Of a stretch of DNA of 6,452 nucleotides, positions 1 through 4,455 are shown one piece after another. Each line of letters starts with the position of its first letter. Position 1 is the first letter of the stretch. The stretch lies in NCBI GenBank assembly GCA_007129635.1, contig SKVE01000206.1:1-6452 (forward strand). The letters are read 5' to 3'. A model generated the notes under the pieces. That model did no database searches and had not been told where the DNA came from. It was given only the letters and a program-made list of their open reading frames with translations. The position numbers were made by a program, and so were the translations under genes. This DNA comes from Planctomycetaceae bacterium (GTDB lineage: Bacteria; Planctomycetota; Planctomycetia; Pirellulales; Pirellulaceae).

Positions 1-7
1 CATCTTT

Positions 8-61
8 GTAGGTTGGGACTCCGTCCCGACCGGGTCGGGTCGGGTCGGAGACCCAACCTAC
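8..61. repeat. Imperfect inverted repeat with internal CGGGT tandem repeat
   Basis: The left arm GTAGGTTGGGACTCCG (8-23) is the reverse complement of the right arm CGGAGACCCAACCTAC (46-61) with one mismatch. The 22-base centre holds CGGGT three times in tandem (31-45), part of which can also pair with TCCCGACC (24-31). Short GGTTGGG...CCCAACC palindromes of this kind are familiar from intergenic DNA of planctomycetes and look like REP or MITE relics; that link is from memory and was not searched. No coding sequence is seen here. Confidence 0.75.
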
Positions 62-68
62 GTTGGTT

Positions 69-83
69 GCGGCCGGAGGCCGC
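69..83. repeat. Small GC-rich hairpin
   Basis: GCGGCC (69-74) and GGCCGC (78-83) are perfect 6-bp inverted arms around a GGA loop. It sits directly after the larger inverted repeat and is followed by TTAGGTTAGGTT, a short direct repeat. It is probably part of the same composite non-coding element. There is no T-run, so a terminator role is unlikely. Confidence 0.55.
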
Positions 84-95
84 GTTAGGTTAGGT

Positions 96-189
96 TCTGT
101 CAAAAAACGGGGCTGATCCTCTCCGGGCACACCGTTTTTCCCGAGTTTTCAGCGTGCCCTCCAAAGGGTCAGACCCCTTTTCTGACAGA
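96..189. repeat. Outer inverted repeat TCTGTCA/TGACAGA enclosing a REP-like hairpin
   Basis: TCTGTCAAAAAACGGGG begins at 96, and the reverse complement of the segment ending at 189 reads TCTGTCAGAAAAGGGG. The two ends of this roughly 94-bp block are therefore imperfect inverted copies. Inside the right end lies AAAGGG-TCAGAC-CCCTTT (163-180), a perfect 6-bp stem resembling the widespread GGGTCAGACCCC repeats of many bacterial genomes. The block has terminal inverted repeats but no transposase, so it could be a small non-autonomous element. Its end is 10 bases from the stop codon of the minus-strand gene. Confidence 0.6.
163..181 (-). terminator. Possible terminator hairpin of the minus-strand gene
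   Basis: Read on the minus strand, AAAGGG pairs with CCCTTT around the loop GTCTGA, starting about 20 bases after the stop codon of the ribbon-helix-helix gene. Only three T follow the stem, so it is weak as an intrinsic terminator and may simply be a repeat. Confidence 0.3.
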
Positions 190-199
190 GGTTAGATGA

Positions 200-448
200 T
201 CACGGCAAGACAATCTCTTTCCGAACCACATCGTTCTGGTCCGAGATCGTCAGCTTCAAATCCCTCTCCCTGGCCTCAGCGGCCACCTTCAACAGGGCAA
301 TTCCCATACGAAACACGTCTGCCCGCGACGTCTTTCCGAACTTTTCCTTCAGTTCGTCGATCGTGCGATCCAGCGTTTCGTCGATACCGACGGTAAATGT
401 CTTGTAGACTTTTTCGGTAATCACCTGGGCGATCCCGGTGTCGGGCAC
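200..448 (-). CDS. Ribbon-helix-helix (CopG/antitoxin-like) small DNA-binding protein
   Basis: This 82-residue protein is probably a dimeric cytosolic DNA-binding protein. The stretch VYKTFTVGIDETLDRTIDEL (residues 14-33) fits a beta strand followed by a helix. KTSRADVFRMGIALLKVAAE then gives the second helix, with the typical 'S/T-x-A-[DE]-V-x-R-x-[AG]-[IV]-x-L' signature of the RHH fold. The tail VVRKEIVLP also recurs in small RHH proteins. The start is GTG: AGGAGG lies at 458-453 with a 4-base spacer, and an in-frame stop at 472-470 excludes a longer form. It is transcribed away from the LEPR-XLL gene. No toxin gene lies beside it in the window, so it could be an orphan antitoxin-like regulator; its DNA target is unknown. 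Confidence 0.85.
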   Translation of the reverse strand: MPDTGIAQVITEKVYKTFTVGIDETLDRTIDELKEKFGKTSRADVFRMGIALLKVAAEARERDLKLTISDQNDVVRKEIVLP

Positions 449-452
449 CGGC

Positions 453-458
453 CCTCCT
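453..458 (-). promoter_or_regulatory. Strong Shine-Dalgarno AGGAGG deciding the GTG start
   Basis: On the minus strand AGGAGG is followed by GCCG and then GTG at 448-446. It is the best ribosome binding site in the window and fixes the start of the ribbon-helix-helix gene, although the 4-base spacer is shorter than usual. Confidence 0.7.
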
Positions 459-518
459 GACCAATGTTGTTAAACCATAAGTACAGTCACGGGCAAGGAT
501 CATGGCCTTGCTCTCTTC

Positions 519-548
519 ATGATTAACCGGCATCGGCATCTTTGTCAA
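519..548 (-). promoter_or_regulatory. Candidate sigma70-type promoter for the ribbon-helix-helix gene
   Basis: On the minus strand TTGACA (548-543, all six consensus bases) is followed after 18 bases by AATCAT (524-519, four of six matches to TATAAT). A transcript would start near 512 and have a leader of about 60 bases. The -35 box lies 8 bases from the 17-bp palindrome. This was predicted by eye, and planctomycete promoters are poorly characterised. Confidence 0.4.
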
Positions 549-556
549 GCAAAAAT

Positions 557-573
557 TACTTGATAATCAAGTA
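557..573. promoter_or_regulatory. 17-bp palindrome TACTTGATAATCAAGTA, candidate operator
   Basis: The 8-bp arms TACTTGAT and ATCAAGTA are perfect inverted copies around a single A. The site lies in an AT-rich patch of the divergent intergenic region, just upstream of the minus-strand -35 box and about 30 bases upstream of the plus-strand -35 box. A perfect odd-length palindrome in this place fits a dimeric repressor or activator site. The adjacent ribbon-helix-helix protein is the obvious candidate to bind it, but that is inference. Confidence 0.5.
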
Positions 574-602
574 GATATTACCCAAAAATCGAGCAGTAAC
601 GC

Positions 603-632
603 TTGACCTTTGGTTCAGCCACGTGATAAATT
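603..632 (+). promoter_or_regulatory. Candidate promoter for the LEPR-XLL gene
   Basis: TTGACC (603-608, five of six) is followed after 16 bases by GATAAA (625-630), or after 18 bases by TAAATT (627-632) preceded by an extended TG. The start of transcription would be near 637-640, giving a leader of about 50 bases before the ATG at 690. This was found by eye only. Confidence 0.4.
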
Positions 633-689
633 GAATCGAAATGGGTGTCATCGATGATTTTTACGTGAAAGCTCGAGGGCTCTGGGCGA

Positions 690-1139
690 ATGAGGCTTTT
701 TTGGGAATGGTTGGGTTATTTGGGGCGAATGGCTGCCGCATGGCCGGCCAATTCGGCTCGTCAGGCGTTGGTCGTCGAGCGTCTGGAGCCTCGACAGATG
801 CTAGCGGCGGACTGTTTTTTCATGCTAGAGGTCCATCCTGCCGAATTAGACAACGGGGCATCTTTTGACGACGCGTCGTACGAGACAGGCGCGTTCATCG
901 GGGCTGCGGTCGACGATTCGCCGTACGAGGGCTCGGCATACGAGGACTCGGGGGCGGACGTCGCGTGGAACGCTTCGGAGCTGGATGTTTCCGAGTTGGG
1001 CGGTTCTGTTCTGGACGACATTGGGGACTATTATTTGATTCATCTGGAGGAGATCTTGGACGATATCGGCCAGATGTGGGAGGTCAGAGATACGGCATTC
1101 GGAGCCTTCGACGACCTTAACTTTTCCTGGTTTTCCTAG
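690..1139 (+). CDS. Small acidic protein with N-terminal LEPR-XLL motif
   Basis: This 149-residue protein has an arginine-bearing N-terminus with hydrophobic stretches, then VVERLEPRQMLAAD (residues 28-41). That matches the LEPR-XLL motif found near the N-terminus of planctomycete surface and giant proteins, where it is thought to be a sorting or export signal (unproven). The rest is unlike those giants: residues 41-149 contain 27 Asp/Glu, one Arg and no Lys, and the whole protein lacks lysine. Phi-DD motifs occur at 59, 74, 108, 123 and 140, and LDDIG occurs twice 15 residues apart. The single Cys is C42. GAGGG at 675-679 precedes the ATG at 690 with a long spacer; M14 (729) is an alternative start. 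It lies upstream of the adaptor/peptidase genes on the same strand, so it may be their substrate or an accessory. I know of no function for it. Confidence 0.75.
   Translation: MRLFWEWLGYLGRMAAAWPANSARQALVVERLEPRQMLAADCFFMLEVHPAELDNGASFDDASYETGAFIGAAVDDSPYEGSAYEDSGADVAWNASELDVSELGGSVLDDIGDYYLIHLEEILDDIGQMWEVRDTAFGAFDDLNFSWFS
867..929 (+). repeat. Direct repeat of 15 codons inside the LEPR-XLL gene
   Basis: GACGACGCGTCGTACGAG (867-884) recurs as GACGATTCGCCGTACGAG (912-929), exactly 45 bases later. The encoded DDASYE...AF and DDSPYE...AY align without gaps. A further TACGAG follows at 941-946. This suggests internal duplication of a 15-residue unit. Confidence 0.6.
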
Positions 1140-1331
1140 ATTCTCTGATTTGCATGTTCGGCGCCAAAGATCGGTATTTTTGAAATTTCATGGGGAAAAT
1201 GCCGGTTGCATAGTGGAACGGATGGATCTAGGCGTCATCTTAGAAAGATCTTGGAGTTTTTGAGTGGTTTTCCAGGGCGGTTGTACGCGAACAAGTTACT
1301 TTCGGACCACTCTCTTTGAGGCTGTGTGACC
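1140..1331. other. Intergenic gap without a clear terminator or promoter
   Basis: Between the LEPR-XLL stop and the GAF-HlyD start I see no convincing hairpin with a T-run. The best promoter-like pair is TTGCAT (1150-1155) with TATTTT (1175-1180), and its 19-base spacing is poor. The self-complementary octamer AAGATCTT (1245-1252) is too short to mean much. GAGG at 1318-1321 can serve as the ribosome binding site of the next gene. Read-through from the LEPR-XLL gene is therefore possible. Confidence 0.4.
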
Positions 1332-3413
1332 ATGGCGACCGAACCCACGTTAAGTTCCGACACGATCGAACAGACCAAGCAGCAGATCCGCGGGCTGGTC
1401 AGCGAGATCGCGACCTTGTCGAAGAGCGAAATCGAGGCCGAGGCATATTATCCTGCGTTTTTGGAGAAGGTGATCGCGGCGTTGGCGGCTGTTGGCGGCG
1501 CGATCTGGATCATGCGGGACGGGCGGCGTCTGGATCTGGCGTATCAGATTCGCATGAGCGAAATGCTGCTGGACGCGGATTCCGACGATACTCGCCGCCA
1601 TTTCGGCTTGCTTTCCCAGATCATCGCTTCGGGCGAACCGATCCTGGTGCCACCGCAATCTGGTGTTGGGGAAGAACAGGCGATCGGGAATCCGACCAAT
1701 CATCTGCTGGTGATCGCTCCGTTGCGTTCGGACAACCAGGTGGAAGGGGTGGTCGAGATCTTCCAGCGCCCGGACGCTCAACCGGTGACGCAGCGAGGTT
1801 ACCTGAAGTTCGTCATGCAGATGTGCGAACTGGCGTCGGATTGGTTGAAAACGCGTAAACTTCGGCAGATCAGCGACCGTCATTCGCTGTGGGCTCAAGC
1901 GGACCATTTTGCCCGCATGGTACATGAGAATCTGGATCTGCGCGAGACGGCCTATACGATTGTCAACGAGGGGCGTCGGATCATCGGCTGTGACCGCGTC
2001 AGCGTCGGCGTGATGCATGGCCGCAAGTGCAAGATCGAGGCGGTCAGCGGTCAGGACACGATCGAGAACCGGTCGAATATCGTGCATCATCTGGGTCAAT
2101 TGGCGACTCGTGTGGTGGCCACGGGCGAGTCCTTGTGGTACGACGGGTCGATGGACGATCTGCCGCCGCAAGTCGAAGAATCGTTGCACGATTACATCGA
2201 CGAATCGCACACGCGGATGCTGGCACTCTTGCCGCTTCGACGCCCCAAGCGGGCGGCGGACGTACGGCAGACGGTCACGGGCGAGGCGGACGAGGAGAGT
2301 AACCTGGCGAACGAGATCGTCGGGACGTTGGTGGTCGAGCAGATCGAGAGCCGGCTGCCGGAACCCGTACTGCGTTCGCGCACGGATCTGGTCTACGAGC
2401 ATGCCGCGCGTGCGATCACCAATTCTGTCGATGTCAACCGGATCTTCTTGATGCCCCTCTGGCGGACCGTCGGCAAGAGTCGGTTTCTCGTAACCGCTCG
2501 CAATCTACCCAAGACGGTAACCGTTTCGGCGTTACTGCTTGTGCTGATCTTGATGATGGTCTTCTTCAAGAAAGATTTCAACATCCAGGCGCGGGGTGCA
2601 TTGCAACCGATGGTCAAGCGGGACGTGTTCGTGCCCATCGATGGCGATGTGGTCAAACTGCATGTGCGCGACAAGCAACGAGTAGAAAAGGACCAGTTGT
2701 TGGTCGAGTTGCGGAATCCCGATTTGCAGGTCCAGTACCAGGACGTGGTCGGCCGTCTGCAGTCCAAGATGGAACGGATGTTTTCCGTCGAGTACGCCTT
2801 GGTGCACCAACGGGGATTGAACGAAGGCGAACGGATCAGCCTGCAATTCGAAGCGCGACAATTGAATGAAGAGATCGCCACCCTTCGAGCCCAGCAGGAG
2901 TTGCTGGAAGAGAAACGGGCGAACCTGCTGATTCGCGCGCCGATCGCCGGCGACGTCATGATCCCCTGGGAGACCGAACGGTCGTTGGAGCGGCGTCCGG
3001 TGGGCATGGGCCAGCAACTGATGACCATCGTCGACCCGTCGGGCGACTGGGAACTGGAATTGAATATGCGCGAGAGCCGCAGCGGCAAGATCCGCTGGGC
3101 GCGGCACGATCAAGACTGGCGGGCACGCTACCCGGAAGCGGGAGAACGCGTCAGTTACATCCTGGCCACGGATCCGGAGACCAACTACGAAGGCGTCTTG
3201 CGGGAAATCAAGGACTTTGTCGAACTGGACGCCAGCGATGGCAGTTCGGTCGTGAAGATGAAGGTCGACATCAACCGCCAGGACATCGGCACTCCGCACC
3301 CGGGTTCGACGGTCACGGCGAAAGTCTATTGCGGCCGGCGGGCGATCGGCTTTGTTTGGTTCCACGAGGCCTGGGAGTGGTTCCAGTCGACGATCTTGTT
3401 CTACCTGACTTAG
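1332..3413 (+). CDS. GAF-GAF-TM-HlyD membrane-fusion (adaptor) protein
   Basis: This 693-residue protein joins a cytosolic sensor-like half to a periplasmic adaptor half. Residues about 38-165 and 200-370 look like two divergent GAF domains; the second contains RRIIGCDRVSVGV and later EIVGTLVVEQIES. One membrane segment, VTVSALLLVLILMMVFF (396-412), follows and is flanked by K413-K414. After it come a first half-motif (DGDVVKLHVRDKQRVEKDQL, from 437), a coiled coil (about 462-533) and the second half-motif RAPIAGDVMIPW (535-546), which together form the split barrel-sandwich of HlyD-type adaptors. A beta-barrel part and an aromatic C-terminus (WFHEAWEWF) end it. HlyD-like proteins bridge an inner-membrane pump and the outer envelope; the ligand of the GAF pair is unknown. 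GAGG at 1318-1321 is 10 bases from ATG 1332. An in-frame GTG at 1326 would add two residues. The next gene starts 37 bp after the stop. Confidence 0.85.
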   Translation: MATEPTLSSDTIEQTKQQIRGLVSEIATLSKSEIEAEAYYPAFLEKVIAALAAVGGAIWIMRDGRRLDLAYQIRMSEMLLDADSDDTRRHFGLLSQIIASGEPILVPPQSGVGEEQAIGNPTNHLLVIAPLRSDNQVEGVVEIFQRPDAQPVTQRGYLKFVMQMCELASDWLKTRKLRQISDRHSLWAQADHFARMVHENLDLRETAYTIVNEGRRIIGCDRVSVGVMHGRKCKIEAVSGQDTIENRSNIVHHLGQLATRVVATGESLWYDGSMDDLPPQVEESLHDYIDESHTRMLALLPLRRPKRAADVRQTVTGEADEESNLANEIVGTLVVEQIESRLPEPVLRSRTDLVYEHAARAITNSVDVNRIFLMPLWRTVGKSRFLVTARNLPKTVTVSALLLVLILMMVFFKKDFNIQARGALQPMVKRDVFVPIDGDVVKLHVRDKQRVEKDQLLVELRNPDLQVQYQDVVGRLQSKMERMFSVEYALVHQRGLNEGERISLQFEARQLNEEIATLRAQQELLEEKRANLLIRAPIAGDVMIPWETERSLERRPVGMGQQLMTIVDPSGDWELELNMRESRSGKIRWARHDQDWRARYPEAGERVSYILATDPETNYEGVLREIKDFVELDASDGSSVVKMKVDINRQDIGTPHPGSTVTAKVYCGRRAIGFVWFHEAWEWFQSTILFYLT

Positions 3414-3437
3414 AGTCAAAAAAGCTTTGATACCGAA

Positions 3438-3442
3438 GAGGG
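3438..3442 (+). promoter_or_regulatory. Shine-Dalgarno GAGGG deciding the ATG at 3451
   Basis: GAGGG lies 8 bases before ATG 3451. It supports this start over the in-frame TTG at 3427, which has no such site and would place charged residues before the signal peptide. Confidence 0.65.
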
Positions 3443-3450
3443 AATTTGTC

Positions 3451-4374
3451 ATGTTATATGCCACCTTGTTGATCGCAACCGCTGCCATCGCGGCTCAGCC
3501 CTCCGGTGGCGCTTTGATACAGGACCAAGATACGGTGGTGTTGGACCACTGCGTGATCTCGCTGATCGATCACGTCGATTTGCCGGCGGAAGACGAGGGG
3601 AAGATCAGCGAGTTGTTGGTCCGTGAGGAAGCGATCGTTACCAAAGGTCAGGTACTGGGGCAACTGGACGTGATCGAGACGGAGATCCAGCGGCGGATCG
3701 CCCAGTCGCGATTGGCGGTGGCCGAAGAGCAGGCGACGAACGATGCCGAGGTGCAGGTGGCTCGAAAATTGATCGACTTAGCCAAAGCGGAATACGAGGA
3801 ATCGATGGCGATCAATCGCCGGGCGTCCGGGACGATTCCCGAAACGACGCTCCGTCGTCAGCGAGTCACCTGGGAAAAGTCGGTGTTGGATACGCTGGCC
3901 GCCGATATGGCGTTCAAGATCGCCGGGTTGAAACGCGACGAGGAACTGGCGCAGGTCGACGCGGCCGAGAATCGTTTGCAGCGGCGAAGCCTCCGGGCGC
4001 CCTTCGACGGCGTGGTGGTCACACTCTATCGTCAGCAAAACGAATGGGTGCGGGCGGGCGAGCCGATCCTGCGGCTGATCCGCATGGACCGGTTGCGCGT
4101 GGAAGGCTTCGTCAACGCCAACCTGGTGGCCCCGCATCAACTGAAAGATGCCGAAGTGAAGATCATCGTGAATCTGGCGGGCACCGATGAAGAAGTCTTG
4201 ACCGCGCGGATCCAGGGGATCAGCTCGATTGTCGAGGCGAATCGGTACCGGATCTGGACCGAAGTTGAAAATCAGCCAGGCCGCGGCGGGTACAAATGGC
4301 TGATGCGGCCGGGCACCGAGGCGCGGATGGTGATTACCAAGAGACCGATGGTCGCATCGGCCGATGTGCGTTGA
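3451..4374 (+). CDS. Periplasmic HlyD/RND-type adaptor subunit
   Basis: This 307-residue protein is probably exported. MLYATLLIATAAIAAQP is a short signal peptide with likely cleavage after A14 or A15, although it lacks the usual basic N-terminal residues. The first barrel-sandwich half is around G50 (GKISELLVREEAIVTKGQVL). A long coiled-coil hairpin follows (about 76-178), rich in A, E, Q and R with a turn near RASGTIPETT. The second half is LRAPFDGVVVTLY (181-193). A beta-barrel region with RVEGFVNANLV and a closing segment RPGTEARMVI complete the usual membrane-fusion order. The protein resembles the compact adaptors of RND and type I exporters. It sits between two other proteins with the same kind of adaptor domain, so a mixed adaptor ring is possible (inference). 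An upstream TTG at 3427 is the alternative start. No pump gene is adjacent in the window. Confidence 0.88.
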   Translation: MLYATLLIATAAIAAQPSGGALIQDQDTVVLDHCVISLIDHVDLPAEDEGKISELLVREEAIVTKGQVLGQLDVIETEIQRRIAQSRLAVAEEQATNDAEVQVARKLIDLAKAEYEESMAINRRASGTIPETTLRRQRVTWEKSVLDTLAADMAFKIAGLKRDEELAQVDAAENRLQRRSLRAPFDGVVVTLYRQQNEWVRAGEPILRLIRMDRLRVEGFVNANLVAPHQLKDAEVKIIVNLAGTDEEVLTARIQGISSIVEANRYRIWTEVENQPGRGGYKWLMRPGTEARMVITKRPMVASADVR

Positions 4375-4389
4375 AAACGAGAAACCCGA

Positions 4390-4408
4390 GGTGCTTCGTC
4401 CAGGCACC
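4390..4408 (+). other. Intra-operon hairpin
   Basis: GGTGCTT (4390-4396) can pair with AGGCACC (4402-4408), with one G-U pair and a CGTCC loop. TCGTCC (4396-4401) can instead pair with GGACGA (4430-4435), so two mutually exclusive folds exist in the 81-base gap. There is no T-run, so a terminator is unlikely; a role in RNA processing or in translation of the next gene is possible but unproven. Confidence 0.3.
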
Positions 4409-4455
4409 CCGACCTTTCCTGATCCGTTCGGACGATTCCTAACAAGCGTAACCTG

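Noticed and set aside
31..45. CGGGT tandem repeats as a CRISPR or iteron array
   Set aside because: Only three 5-bp units without spacers; far too short for either.
276..548. 90-codon minus-strand frame
   Set aside because: It begins with TTG inside the candidate -35 box and overlaps the RHH gene out of frame. The RHH frame has the domain signature and the strong AGGAGG.
801..815. Lipobox-like LAADC around C42 of the LEPR-XLL protein
   Set aside because: Asp at the position before Cys does not fit the usual Gly/Ala/Ser of a lipobox, and the hydrophobic stretch before it is interrupted by the charged LEPR motif.
641..868. 75-codon plus-strand frame starting at 641
   Set aside because: It overlaps the LEPR-XLL gene in another frame, has no Shine-Dalgarno, starts almost at the predicted transcription start, and its product has no recognisable feature.
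1350..3488. Several long minus-strand open frames (350, 231 and 318 codons)
   Set aside because: They are antisense to the GAF-HlyD gene, have low-complexity composition and no ribosome binding site or domain.
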